In this document: positions 17,882 to 26,407 of the stretch, one piece after another
Numbering within the stretch: position 1 is the first letter of the stretch
How the letters are laid out: every line of letters starts with the position of its first letter
Source: a bacterium
Lineage (GTDB): Bacteria > Cyanobacteriota > Vampirovibrionia > Gastranaerophilales > Gastranaerophilaceae
Assembly (NCBI GenBank): GCA_017542305.1
Contig: JAFXXK010000004.1
Coordinates: forward strand, 17,425-81,424
Direction: 5' to 3'
DNA length: 64,000 nt
Notes under the pieces: generated by a model
What the model was told of the DNA's origin: nothing
The model's database searches: none
The model's input: only the letters and a program-made list of their open reading frames with translations
Translations under genes and position numbers: made by a program

Positions 17882-19558
17882 ATGGTTAGGGTATTATTAG
17901 TATCACAGCGTTCAGATAAAATTGAACAGTATTCGGACTTGTTTAAAAAGCTTCGGTATGATTTTGATACGCTTTCCGATGAAACTATGGTTGCGGATTA
18001 TCTTTCGGGTGCGGAATGTGATATTTTGGTTTTTGATACTTTATCGTCCGGAATTAATTATGACAGACTTGTTAAAAAAATCAGATCAGTTCTCGAACTG
18101 TCAGCATTACTTCTTATAGTCGGAAAAGATTATTCGGATAAAGAGTTGTTAAAACAAGCGAATGCTCTTATATACGACGATATGAACGATGAGTTGATAT
18201 CAAGTATTTTCGGAATGAATGTCAGAATGAGAACAAGTCTTAAAAAACTTTCGGATACAAACAGAGATTTGGCTGACAGCAACTATCGATTAAATGCCCT
18301 GTACGCAACAAGTTCACAGTTCGCAGGTTCACTTGATAAAGAAAAGCTGATTGATTATATGCTTGAGGGTATGGATAAGGCTTTAAGCTATTCTCTTACA
18401 AGTACATTATCATTTTGTCACGGTGAAGAACCTTTACTTTTGATTAATTCATTGTATGAATTGTCGGAAGAATTAATAAACTCTCTGAAAATGCGTGCAG
18501 TATTGCAGTATAAATCTTTATTCGAAGGAAAAGAGCTGCCTTATGAGGTTGATGCTCAAACCCTGAAAGTTAGAAAACTTGTAAAATATTCCGCAAACAG
18601 ATTTAATTTTACGCTGTTTCAGTATGACAATTTGTTTTCTCCTATTGCATTGGGTGATAACTTTTTCGGGTGTGTGGAAATATTTAAAGATGTTCCGTTT
18701 AGTGATGAAAACGCAACCTGTTTCAGAACAATTGCGCAGCAGGTTACTTTACCGTTAAAAAGCGCAACTCTTTATCAGGATTTGCAGGAATCAAATAAGA
18801 AACTTGAAAGATTGGAACGTTTAAAATCGGAGTTTATTTCTATTGTATCTCACGAGCTAAGAACCCCATTAACATCTATTAAAAATTCGCTCGATATAAT
18901 GCTTACCGGAAAATGTGGGGATGTTACCCCGTCTTACGAAAAATTCTTGGAAATGGCTAAAAGAAATTCGCAAAGGTTGTCAGGAATTATTAATGATCTG
19001 CTTGATTTGTCGAAAATCGAAGCAGGCAAAATGGATTATCATTTCAAAAATACGGATATTAATTCCGTAATTGATTATGTTAAATCTTCTCTTACGATTT
19101 TGGCAAAAGACAAAGGACAGGAGATTGTTGCTGTTGAAGGGGCAGATTTACCGCAGATATATGCAGATTCGCAGCGTTTGGAGCAGGTGCTTACAAATCT
19201 TGTTTCAAATGCCGTTAAATTTACTCCTGAAGGGAAGAAAATTACTATTACATCAGAATTTGTAAACTCAAGTAATCTCAATTATCCTGATATTTTTTCT
19301 GACAATTTAGATAAACTAAATGGGGATTATATTCTTGTGAGTGTAAAAGATGAGGGTATTGGTATAGCATATGAAAACCTTCTCCATGTGTTTGATAAAT
19401 TTGCGCAGATAGAAAATTCACTTTCCCGTAAAAACGGTGGTTCAGGTTTGGGTTTACCTATTGCAAAACAACTCGTTGAAGCTCATAAAGGTGCAATTTG
19501 GTGTGACAGTGAACCGGATAAAGGTTCGACATTCAGTTTTGTAGTGCCGATAGCATAG
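17882..19558 (+). CDS. Orphan sensor histidine kinase (receiver-like, GAF-like, HisKA, HATPase)
   Basis: Residues 1-115 form a receiver-like domain (VRVLLVSQRSD start, ILVFDTL at the phosphoacceptor position), 140-300 a GAF-like sensory region, and a coiled linker leads into HisKA with SHELRTPLTS (H324). The HATPase has NLVSNAVKF, DEGIGI and GGSGLGLPIAKQL. There are no membrane segments, so it senses a cytoplasmic signal. No response regulator gene is adjacent, making it an orphan. The next gene is a 57-aa protein with its own promoter. The kinase call is firm; the signal is unknown. Confidence 0.92.
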   Translation: MVRVLLVSQRSDKIEQYSDLFKKLRYDFDTLSDETMVADYLSGAECDILVFDTLSSGINYDRLVKKIRSVLELSALLLIVGKDYSDKELLKQANALIYDDMNDELISSIFGMNVRMRTSLKKLSDTNRDLADSNYRLNALYATSSQFAGSLDKEKLIDYMLEGMDKALSYSLTSTLSFCHGEEPLLLINSLYELSEELINSLKMRAVLQYKSLFEGKELPYEVDAQTLKVRKLVKYSANRFNFTLFQYDNLFSPIALGDNFFGCVEIFKDVPFSDENATCFRTIAQQVTLPLKSATLYQDLQESNKKLERLERLKSEFISIVSHELRTPLTSIKNSLDIMLTGKCGDVTPSYEKFLEMAKRNSQRLSGIINDLLDLSKIEAGKMDYHFKNTDINSVIDYVKSSLTILAKDKGQEIVAVEGADLPQIYADSQRLEQVLTNLVSNAVKFTPEGKKITITSEFVNSSNLNYPDIFSDNLDKLNGDYILVSVKDEGIGIAYENLLHVFDKFAQIENSLSRKNGGSGLGLPIAKQLVEAHKGAIWCDSEPDKGSTFSFVVPIA

Positions 19559-19650
19559 TCATTCAGACTTTTTATGATTTTGTCAAGTTTGTTAACATTT
19601 GTAAATTATATAATGTTTATATAATCAAAAAGGCAATTATGTAAAAAGTA

Positions 19651-19680
19651 TTGTTTTTATGTATATATATAAGGTATAAT
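19651..19680 (+). promoter_or_regulatory. Promoter of 57-aa gene, leaderless layout
   Basis: TTGTTT (19651-19656), 18-nt spacer, TATAAT (19675-19680), six bases, then ATG at 19687. Confidence 0.7.
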
Positions 19681-19686
19681 AATATT

Positions 19687-19860
19687 ATGAGTAACAAAGA
19701 CGAGAGAAATTTAACCGTAATAGAATCCGTACAGACGGAAACAAAGGTCGAAACCGTGAAAAAGACTTCACGGCAGACAAATCCTATTACTAAAAAATTT
19801 GTTGAATTTCATCTCGATAAAGCCGATAAATTTAAAGTAAAGGATTTGTTTAAGAAATAA
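19687..19860 (+). CDS. Small charged protein, 57 aa
   Basis: The protein is rich in Lys, Glu and Thr (MSNKDERNLTVIESVQTE start, DKFKVKDLFKK end), with no membrane segment. It would be dismissed as noise but for a consensus TATAAT ending exactly 7 nt before the ATG, the same layout as many other genes here. An in-frame TTG at 19651 would place the -35 box inside the gene, so I reject that longer start. Function unknown. Confidence 0.6.
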   Translation: MSNKDERNLTVIESVQTETKVETVKKTSRQTNPITKKFVEFHLDKADKFKVKDLFKK

Positions 19861-19877
19861 CCAAACTCCTTTAAAAT

Positions 19878-20789
19878 TCAGGCTCTCGGGTGTGTTTCGT
19901 TATACACTTCTTTCATGTGCTGAGATGAAATATGAGTATATATCTGGGTATTAGAAATACTTGCGTGTCCCAAAAGCTCCTGTACTACACGCAAATCGGC
20001 ACCGTTCTCAATTAAATGCGTTGCAAAACTGTGCCTGAAAACGTGCGGAGTAACATGTTTAGGTAAATCAATTTTTTCGACTATATCATTGATAACGTTT
20101 CTGACGGTTTTTGGCTGTAAGCGGTAGCCGGTATTGTTGATGAATACAGGGGAATCGTTATTTTGATTTACTTCATATCCTTTTGCAACAAGTGGTCTTG
20201 CGGTATCAATATATCTTTCAAGATATGATTTTGCACGGTCAGAAACGAGTATGATGCGTTCTTTCGCGCCTTTTCCGAATACCTTTATTTCATTTTCGTC
20301 AAGATTCAGGTCCTCAAAATTCAGTCCGCTAAGTTCAGAAATACGCATACCCGTTGCCCATAAGAGTTCGAGGATTGTTTTGTTCCTGAAACCCGCCGGG
20401 GTATCCATTTTTACGTTATTTAAAATTTGTTCCACCTCATACGTTGAGAGGAATTTTGGCAAATTTCTCGGTCGTTTGGGGGAATTTAGATTATCAGCCG
20501 GATTTGAGTCCACCTTTTTCTCCCGAAACAGGTATCTGTAAAAGGTTCTAAGGCTCGAAATTTTTCTTGCTAACGTCGTTTTTTTATACTGAAATTTTTG
20601 AATAAAATGTAAATATTCACGAATTTTTGAGAACGAAACTTCTTCGCAATTATCTTCATCAAGCCAGATTAAAAAGTCTAAAACGTCGGTGCAGTACGCT
20701 TTTGCGGTATGCTGTGAAAAATTCCTTTCAACGAGTATATACGCTTTAAATCCTTCAAGATCAATTTTTGAATTTTTGTTCAATCCCAT
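19878..20789 (-). CDS. xerD: Tyrosine recombinase XerC/XerD type
   Basis: The 303-aa recombinase has the N-terminal SAM-like DNA-binding domain (1-90) and the catalytic domain with R in ATGMRISEL, HxxR in HVFRHSFATHL, the second H in LLGHASISNTQIYTH and the nucleophile Tyr in that last motif. It ends in HPRA like XerD, whereas XerC has a longer tail. These enzymes resolve chromosome dimers at dif. No dif-like site or mobile cargo is apparent around it, so it is probably the housekeeping copy. XerC versus XerD cannot be settled from one gene. Confidence 0.88.
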   Translation of the reverse strand: MGLNKNSKIDLEGFKAYILVERNFSQHTAKAYCTDVLDFLIWLDEDNCEEVSFSKIREYLHFIQKFQYKKTTLARKISSLRTFYRYLFREKKVDSNPADNLNSPKRPRNLPKFLSTYEVEQILNNVKMDTPAGFRNKTILELLWATGMRISELSGLNFEDLNLDENEIKVFGKGAKERIILVSDRAKSYLERYIDTARPLVAKGYEVNQNNDSPVFINNTGYRLQPKTVRNVINDIVEKIDLPKHVTPHVFRHSFATHLIENGADLRVVQELLGHASISNTQIYTHISSQHMKEVYNETHPRA

Positions 20790-20801
20790 AAGTTTACAAA
20801 G

Positions 20802-20830
20802 TTGCTTTTTTCTGATAACTATTATACAAT
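20802..20830 (+). promoter_or_regulatory. Promoter of the large TPR gene
   Basis: TTGCTT (20802-20807), 17-nt spacer, TACAAT (20825-20830). This leaves a leader of about 35 nt with AAGGGAAG before the ATG at 20871, in contrast to the leaderless genes. Confidence 0.6.
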
Positions 20831-20870
20831 ATACTCAAAAGATTTAAAATAGTAAAGGGAAGATATAGAA

Positions 20871-22691
20871 ATGAATTACAAAAAACTCTTCGTAGCATCA
20901 TTAATCTGTGCAAGCATCCTAGGCGGTTCAGCTGCATTTTCGGAAGAATTGCAGGCACAAGTTGCGAAAACCGTTTCTGCAAATGTATATCACAGATATG
21001 CCCCAATCAGCCAAATGATTGAATATCATCAGTATAAAGAAGCTGACAATTCACTTAAATATGCTGAAAAATTACATCCGGATGATGTAGAATTACAAAG
21101 TTTAAGAATATTATGGATGGCTTACCAACAAAAATTGGCTCCGGCTCAGGCTGAGTTAGACCACTTGTTGAAGCAATATCCTGATTATGCACCGTTACAT
21201 TATGCACAAGGTATGGTTTACCTGAAACGTCGTACTTCATCTGACGTTACATACATTCGTGATTCTAAAGATTTGTTAAACGATGCAATAAAAGAATTTG
21301 TTCAGGCAGTAAATATTAACGGCAATTACTATCAGGCATACAATGCTATGGGTATTGCAACTTTACAGCTTGGAAACAGAGAAGACGCAAAAGAATTGTT
21401 CAAGACTGCAACAAATATTAACCCGAATTTTGCTAACGCTTATGACAACCTTGGTAATATCGAGTTGATTAACGGTAACTTAACAGAAGCTGAAAATTAT
21501 CTTGCACAATCTTTGAGATGCAATTCTCACAACCCGACGGCAATGTACCACTTGGCACAGGTTGCTGTTCGTCAGAAAGATTATAACAAGGCATTGACTT
21601 GGTTGAACCATTCACTCCATATCAATCCTAATTCTTCACCGGCATTGACACTTCAGGGTGAATGCTATTTGGTACAAGGCAACCAGGCTGCGGCTATTAA
21701 CTCATTCAAAAAAGCTATTACCGTAAAACCTGAAAATACACGTCCTTATATCAACTTGGCAAACGTATATGAAAAACGTGACGATGCTGAATTTGCAATC
21801 GAACAACTCAAGACCGCTATCGCTATTAACCCAGGTTATGCTGATGCGATTATGAGGGTTGCAGACTTATCATTAGAAGAAAGAAAATATTATCAGGCTT
21901 TAGACTACTATTCAAAATTAGTTAATGACCCGACATACGGTAATGATGCTATCGTAGGTTTGGCTAATACATATTATGAAATGTCTAAAGATAAAGGTGA
22001 CAGCGGAAGATTCACTACAAATAAAGAACTCTATATGGCTTACGACTATATCAACGAAGCTATCAAACGTGTTCCTAACAGATTAGACTTCCACCTTGCA
22101 AAAATTAAACTTGCAAGATTGACTCACCAATTACCTATGACAAAAGACAGTATCAATTATATTATCCAGTCATCAGGCAATTCTGTTATGGATAACGTAA
22201 TTAAAGGTGAAGCATATTTGGCTTTGGGTCGTGAAAGCGATGCTGTTTATACGTTTGAAACAGCTGTTAACTTTGCGGACAATGTTCAAGACGAATTGTA
22301 TTTGGCTGAAATTCTTGTTCACAATAAACAATTCAGAACTGCTCGTACTGCTTTGAAAAAAGCTCTGATGCAGGATCCTGAAAATGTTATTGCTAAAAAT
22401 GGTATAGCATACATTGACCTTTGTGAAACCAAATCCAATGAATTCTTTGATATTGCTCAAAGAGAATACAAAGAAGGTAACTATGCTTCAGCTATTGAAT
22501 ATTGTAACAAAGCAATTGACTTCTACCACAACAGTCCTGACATCACTAAGTTAAAAGCTATGTCATTTGAAAAAGAACTTAATTACTCAGGTGCTATTAA
22601 GTACTACAAGCAATACTTAGAAATGAGTCCGGGTGCTGCTGATACAGAATACATCCAGTCACTCATAGCAAAATATAGTGAAAAAGTATAG
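20871..22691 (+). CDS. Exported TPR-repeat protein, 606 aa
   Basis: Signal peptide 1-23 (LFVASLICASILGGSAAF). Nearly the whole mature protein is TPR: at least ten 34-residue units between about 45 and 600, such as AYNAMGIATLQLGNREDAKELF, AYDNLGNIELINGNLTEAENYL and YINLANVYEKRDDAEFAIEQL. TPR solenoids bind partner proteins; in Gram-negative periplasms they serve in outer-membrane, pilus or polysaccharide assembly. The exact role is unknown. Codons are of the well-expressed type and the promoter is good. A small gene of unknown function follows after 18 nt. Confidence 0.85.
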   Translation: MNYKKLFVASLICASILGGSAAFSEELQAQVAKTVSANVYHRYAPISQMIEYHQYKEADNSLKYAEKLHPDDVELQSLRILWMAYQQKLAPAQAELDHLLKQYPDYAPLHYAQGMVYLKRRTSSDVTYIRDSKDLLNDAIKEFVQAVNINGNYYQAYNAMGIATLQLGNREDAKELFKTATNINPNFANAYDNLGNIELINGNLTEAENYLAQSLRCNSHNPTAMYHLAQVAVRQKDYNKALTWLNHSLHINPNSSPALTLQGECYLVQGNQAAAINSFKKAITVKPENTRPYINLANVYEKRDDAEFAIEQLKTAIAINPGYADAIMRVADLSLEERKYYQALDYYSKLVNDPTYGNDAIVGLANTYYEMSKDKGDSGRFTTNKELYMAYDYINEAIKRVPNRLDFHLAKIKLARLTHQLPMTKDSINYIIQSSGNSVMDNVIKGEAYLALGRESDAVYTFETAVNFADNVQDELYLAEILVHNKQFRTARTALKKALMQDPENVIAKNGIAYIDLCETKSNEFFDIAQREYKEGNYASAIEYCNKAIDFYHNSPDITKLKAMSFEKELNYSGAIKYYKQYLEMSPGAADTEYIQSLIAKYSEKV

Positions 22692-22709
22692 TTAAAAACC
22701 CGAAAAATC

Positions 22710-22976
22710 ATGGCAAAATTTGATATTCGCAAATCATTTGAAATATTCTGGAGAGAGCCCTTGAGTATTTTGAAAGAGGGCTTATTTCAGATTGTCAATA
22801 TCAATACCGCCGATAATATATTTGAAAAGAGTCCTACCGTTAACATAGATTTTATGAAAGACGGCAGGACTCAAATTACTGTTGTTAACAGTGACAAAAT
22901 GTATAATCTTTTCCAGACGGTATTGTTCAGAAAACGTATGAAAGACTCCAAAGAAAAAGCATTATCGATGAAATAA
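22710..22976 (+). CDS. Hypothetical small protein, 88 aa
   Basis: Soluble, basic at the C-terminus (KRMKDSKEKALSMK), with the opening MAKFDIRKSFEIFWREP. Not recognised. There is no ribosome binding site, and no -10 box lies at the leaderless position, so it probably depends on read-through from the TPR gene 18 nt upstream. Confidence 0.55.
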   Translation: MAKFDIRKSFEIFWREPLSILKEGLFQIVNINTADNIFEKSPTVNIDFMKDGRTQITVVNSDKMYNLFQTVLFRKRMKDSKEKALSMK

Positions 22977-23002
22977 TCCATTAAACTTTTTGTCGGATGT
23001 TT

Positions 23003-23536
23003 CTACTTCAATTTTTTGTCGATAGCTATGCCGAATATTCTCAGAGCTATACAAATAATTGTCCAGATAGTATCCAGCATATTCCATTCTTCAACATGGG
23101 CATAAGGATATGCTTTTTTATTAACTTCATTAATCTTGTACTGAACATATGCCATCGGTAATAAAAACAATAAGTATAAAATGATGTCTGTTACGGCATT
23201 ATTAATAGTTGGGATAAATCCTATCAACAGAAAAATAATTGCCAGCCATGTTGCGCTTATATCAAACTTTACACCATGTTCATTTGCGTGTTTTTCAATT
23301 ATCTTGAACAAGGAAAAGTTAAAAATCCACATAAAGCCCGAACGCCAAAATGGGCTAATTTTGTAATTATAATCAACAGCAACTTTTTTCCACATTTTAT
23401 AATTCCATCTGAAAAGCCAAAGACCAAATGTAGCCCAGCTTATCAAAATGAATTTTGCCATCGGAATGGTATGAAAATCATATTTGTTATTCTCATTCAG
23501 AATATCATTCGGTGTATTTATAGGTATATTATTCAT
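23003..23536 (-). CDS. Membrane protein of unknown function, about 3-4 TM segments
   Basis: The 177-aa protein has hydrophobic segments near 27-45 (FILISWATFGLWLF), 95-113 (TWLAIIFLLIGFIP), 117-135 (DIILYLLFLLPMAYV) and a weaker one near 155-170. The RWNYKMWKKV stretch after the first segment recalls small DUF4234-like membrane proteins, but the match is loose. It has its own promoter with TATAAT ending 7 nt before the ATG. Confidence 0.65.
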   Translation of the reverse strand: MNNIPINTPNDILNENNKYDFHTIPMAKFILISWATFGLWLFRWNYKMWKKVAVDYNYKISPFWRSGFMWIFNFSLFKIIEKHANEHGVKFDISATWLAIIFLLIGFIPTINNAVTDIILYLLFLLPMAYVQYKINEVNKKAYPYAHVEEWNMLDTIWTIICIALRIFGIAIDKKLK

Positions 23537-23542
23537 AGCTGT

Positions 23543-23572
23543 ATTATATTGTTACCTTATATTATTGGTCAA
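23543..23572 (-). promoter_or_regulatory. Promoter of the 177-aa membrane protein, leaderless layout
   Basis: Minus strand: TTGACC (23572-23567), 18-nt spacer, TATAAT (23548-23543), ACAGCT, then ATG. One of the best examples of the layout in this window. Confidence 0.8.
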
Positions 23573-23588
23573 TATATTTACAAAATAT

Positions 23589-24374
23589 TTACTTAAAATA
23601 GTATTCTATTTCAGAATCCAAATCTAATTTTTTTGCATTTTTTCTGAAAATTTTCGATTTTAAACCCCATTTTGCAAGTCTGTATTTAATACTTACTCCC
23701 AAAACTCCAAAGCCGTATTTACATGAACGGATAAAATTAATTGAGGATGCCTCTTTAAAATATTTTGTGGGGCAGGAAATTTCACCAATGTTGTAATCGT
23801 TGTAAAACATTAAAGCTATTACCTCATTGTCGAAAATAAAATCATCGTCACAAGACTCAAGAGGTAATTCTTTTAACACTTTTGCCGTGAATCCTCTAAA
23901 TCCGGTGTGATACTCGGATAATTTCTGATTTATTAAAACATTTTCAAATGCAGTCAGGCATTTGTTTGCGATAAATTTGTATAAAGGCATACCGCCTTTT
24001 AATGCTGAATTTCCGAGCATACGGGAAGCGAAAACGGCATCATATTGTTCAAATGCCATCATTGAAACTATTGCGGGAATAAGTTTAGGCGTATATTGAT
24101 AATCCGGGTGCAACATCACAACGATGTCTGCCCCGGATTTCAATGCTGCTTTATAACAAGATTTCTGGTTGCCGCCATATCCTCTGTTTTCCTTATGAAC
24201 AATGGTTTTAATACCTAAATTTTTTGCGACTTCTCTGGTTTCATCCTGTGAATTATCATCTACAAGAATAACCTCATCTACAAAGTCTTTATATATTTCA
24301 TCATAAGTCTGTTTTAGAGTCTTTGCCGCATTATATGCAGGCATAATTACGACGACTTTTTTCCCGTTAATCAT
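23589..24374 (-). CDS. Family 2 glycosyltransferase
   Basis: Cytoplasmic GT-A fold enzyme: VVVIMPAYNAAKTL at the start, ILVDDNSQDET with the first Asp pair, NRGYGGNQKSCYKAA, and the metal-binding position as HPDYQY (residues ~95-100) in place of DxD. It resembles polyprenyl-phosphate sugar transferases of the DPM1 type but lacks C-terminal membrane segments. Its start overlaps the hpf stop by one base, so the two are translationally coupled. That pairing of a ribosome hibernation factor with a sugar transferase has no obvious functional reason. Confidence 0.87.
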   Translation of the reverse strand: MINGKKVVVIMPAYNAAKTLKQTYDEIYKDFVDEVILVDDNSQDETREVAKNLGIKTIVHKENRGYGGNQKSCYKAALKSGADIVVMLHPDYQYTPKLIPAIVSMMAFEQYDAVFASRMLGNSALKGGMPLYKFIANKCLTAFENVLINQKLSEYHTGFRGFTAKVLKELPLESCDDDFIFDNEVIALMFYNDYNIGEISCPTKYFKEASSINFIRSCKYGFGVLGVSIKYRLAKWGLKSKIFRKNAKKLDLDSEIEYYFK

Positions 24375-24736
24375 TATTCTTCTTCTGCTGCGGCTACCTT
24401 TTCTTCTACAACGTCAGTTCTGATAGAAGATTTATCCGAACCGATAGATTTATCTTTAAATTTGTTAACCTGTCTGATTAATTTATCAGCAAGCAAGTCA
24501 ATACTTTCATACATAGAATCTGCAGCTTCTTCACATCTGATAACAGTTGTGTTTAATTTGCAGTTAACTTCAGCAACATGTTTTCCTGATGCTGCAGGAT
24601 TTTTGATTACTGATAAAATAACGTCAATTCCTTGAATCTGGTCATAATGAGTAGTTACTTTACCGATTTTTTCTTTTACATAAGCTTTAATAGCGTCTGT
24701 AATTTCAATGTTTCTACCATTTACGTGAATGTGCAT
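24374..24736 (-). CDS. hpf: Ribosome hibernation-promoting factor, short form
   Basis: Binds the decoding centre of the 30S subunit in slow growth and drives 70S pausing or 100S dimers. The 120-aa protein has the HPF/RaiA fold: MHIHVNGRNIEITDAIKAYVKEKIGK and the second helix EEAADSMYESIDLLADKLIRQVNKFKDK. The C-terminal S30AE dimerisation domain of long HPFs is missing; instead there is an acidic tail. The 5' region has an AGGAGG-like site (ACGGAGG) and a perfect hairpin at 24759-24776. Confidence 0.9.
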   Translation of the reverse strand: MHIHVNGRNIEITDAIKAYVKEKIGKVTTHYDQIQGIDVILSVIKNPAASGKHVAEVNCKLNTTVIRCEEAADSMYESIDLLADKLIRQVNKFKDKSIGSDKSSIRTDVVEEKVAAAEEE

Positions 24737-24758
24737 TTATACCTCCGTGTCTAACATT

Positions 24759-24776
24759 GGTACGGTAATCCGTACC
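24759..24776 (-). promoter_or_regulatory. Perfect inverted repeat in the hpf leader
   Basis: GGTACGG-ATTA-CCGTACC on the minus strand, just downstream of a TATACT -10 box (24792-24787) and upstream of the ribosome binding site. It can act as an mRNA hairpin or as an operator. Confidence 0.55.
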
Positions 24777-24933
24777 CTACTCGAACAGTATAACATAAGT
24801 TTTAAAATTTTTAAAGGCAATGTTTAATTAAAATTGAGAAAACTTTTACATTTTTTATCAAATAAAGGTTGTCAGGATATAAAGATATTAAAGCTGTCCT
24901 ATAATTCATCGTTGAATTAGGTTACGAAATGAA

Positions 24934-24959
24934 TACAGAATTAAAAATTCCATTCTGTA
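24934..24959 (-). terminator. Hairpin downstream of the Cys-rich gene
   Basis: Stem TACAGAAT / ATTCTGTA with a 10-nt AT loop. It has no clear T run, so termination is uncertain. Confidence 0.35.
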
Positions 24960-24983
24960 CTTAATGTTTTATTTCTTTTATAT

Positions 24984-25214
24984 CTATGCTTCTTCTTCTT
25001 CAATTAAGAACTGTTGTAATTCTACATTAGGAGTACCGATTACTCTTACAAGTTCCAAAACGGAAGCTTTCATCTGACATTTTTGTGAAGACCCGTTAAA
25101 GAAATCTTTGTAAAAACAACCTTCACAATTACAACCTCTTTTATAACAATCAAGCGCTCCCGGTGTCCATCTTCTTACCGCAACAGCTCTGCCCATATCC
25201 CTACTTCTTAACAA
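24984..25214 (-). CDS. Cys-rich small protein with CxxxxCxCxxC cluster
   Basis: The protein has up to 76 aa, with the core GALDCYKRGCNCEGCFYKDFF and CQMKASVLELVRVIGTP. Five cysteines (four clustered within 10 residues, one about 16 residues on) suggest zinc or an iron-sulphur centre. The C-terminal half looks like a helix, with a Glu-rich end. The TTG start has GGAG 10 nt upstream; an internal ATG (25196) is an alternative. Function not known to me. The upstream region carries two perfect inverted repeats, so expression is likely regulated. Confidence 0.65.
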   Translation of the reverse strand: MLRSRDMGRAVAVRRWTPGALDCYKRGCNCEGCFYKDFFNGSSQKCQMKASVLELVRVIGTPNVELQQFLIEEEEA

Positions 25215-25256
25215 TTTATGTAATCTCCAAATTATCTACTCACCTGTACGATTTCG

Positions 25257-25307
25257 AATTGGTTTAATAATATATTACACCAATTATTAATATGAGTTAC
25301 ACTCATA
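25257..25307. promoter_or_regulatory. Two inverted repeats upstream of the Cys-rich gene
   Basis: First: AATTGGT (25257-25263) and ACCAATT (25279-25285) flanking an AT core that itself contains TAATATATTA. Second: TATGAGT-TAC-ACTCATA (25291-25307), a perfect 7-bp repeat. Their placement 40-95 nt upstream of the start codon fits operators for one or two regulators. Confidence 0.5.
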
Positions 25308-25554
25308 CCTGAAATCTATCCCCCTTAGGCTTCATGCCTCTCTGATATTTATATGATATGTAAAGGGATAAAAATTTTCAATAGTCGAACATGCCAATGT
25401 TAACATTTGTAACGAAGCCTTAAATGCCGTTATTGTTGCGTTTTTCGGATATTTTGTGCATGCAAATCATGCTCTCTGACATGGTTTTTAGTTTGTCAAT
25501 CCATGAAATCATGCTTGCCGCATGTGTTTCCATGATTTTAATATATATTAAGTT
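25308..25554. other. Gene-free stretch with CATG-rich hairpins
   Basis: No credible coding region. The stretch contains several weak dyads built on CATG (e.g. AAATCATG near 25505 with CATGATTT near 25530) and TTTGTGCATGCAAA near 25457. I see no tRNA or known RNA motif. Confidence 0.4.
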
Positions 25555-25584
25555 TTGTAAAAAGTTATAAAATAATGATATAAT
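25555..25584 (+). promoter_or_regulatory. Promoter of the DUF2400 gene, leaderless layout
   Basis: TTGTAA (25555-25560), 18-nt spacer, TATAAT (25579-25584), ATTCCT, then ATG at 25591. Confidence 0.75.
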
Positions 25585-25590
25585 ATTCCT

Positions 25591-26352
25591 ATGATTACCA
25601 AAATTGAACTTGATAAATTAGCCGATAAATATGAGAATGAGTATTTTATAAATTCTGATCCCGTAAAAATTCCGCACATGTTCAAAACCAAGGAGGATAT
25701 TGAAATTGCCGGTTTTATTTCCTCTTTGATAGCTTACGGTTCACGCAAAGTTTTTATAAAAAAACTGGATCAGTTGTTTGAAATAGCACAAAATGAGCCG
25801 CTTAATTTTATACTTAATTTTGAAAAAGGAATTTTGGGCGATTTTAATTACAGGTTTGGTAAGACAGAAGATTTTGATAACATTTTTAAAGTTATGAAGG
25901 GACTGTATTCAAAGGACGGCGGGTTGGAAGATTTGTTTAAGTATGCCTTTGATACGGTCGGAACTCTTAAAAATCCTAATTTTTTTAAAATTATAACCGA
26001 CTATTTTTATTCAAGGGTGCAAAATGGTGCCGGACAGGGTTTTTATTTTATGATACCTAATCCTGATAATGGCGGAGCAATGAAAAGAATGAACATGTTT
26101 TTACGTTGGATGGTTAGAAAACCGCCTGTGGATTTTGGAATTTGGAAGTGTATTCCGCAGTCGGAATTACTTATTCCGCTTGATGTTCATGTAGCTCGTG
26201 TATCAAGGGAAATGGGGTTATTGACAAGAAATTCAAATGATTTTAAAGCAGTTATAGAGTTGACGGAAAATCTTAAAAAATATAATCCTGATGATCCTGT
26301 AAGATATGATTTTGCGACATTCGGGTATGGGGTTAATAATAGTACAAAATAA
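25591..26352 (+). CDS. TIGR02757/DUF2400 family protein
   Basis: The 253-aa protein matches the TIGR02757 family: DPVKIPHMFKTKEDIEIAGFISSLIAYGSRK near the N-terminus, MFLRWMVRKPPVDFGIW and the C-terminal IPLDVHVARVSREMGLLTR plus DDPVRYDFATFGYGV. The family resembles the helix-hairpin-helix DNA glycosylase/8-oxoguanine superfamily in fold, but its function is not established. The protein is soluble. It is monocistronic, with a leaderless-type promoter and a gap before the next gene. Confidence 0.85.
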   Translation: MITKIELDKLADKYENEYFINSDPVKIPHMFKTKEDIEIAGFISSLIAYGSRKVFIKKLDQLFEIAQNEPLNFILNFEKGILGDFNYRFGKTEDFDNIFKVMKGLYSKDGGLEDLFKYAFDTVGTLKNPNFFKIITDYFYSRVQNGAGQGFYFMIPNPDNGGAMKRMNMFLRWMVRKPPVDFGIWKCIPQSELLIPLDVHVARVSREMGLLTRNSNDFKAVIELTENLKKYNPDDPVRYDFATFGYGVNNSTK

Positions 26353-26407
26353 TATTTAATCAGGCAAAATTCTGTTTTTTCATGTTTTATTATATATAGG
26401 AGTAGGT

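Noticed and set aside
19878..20789. Phage or island integrase
   Set aside because: Length, HPRA end and lack of attachment sites, tRNA target or mobile genes fit a housekeeping Xer recombinase.
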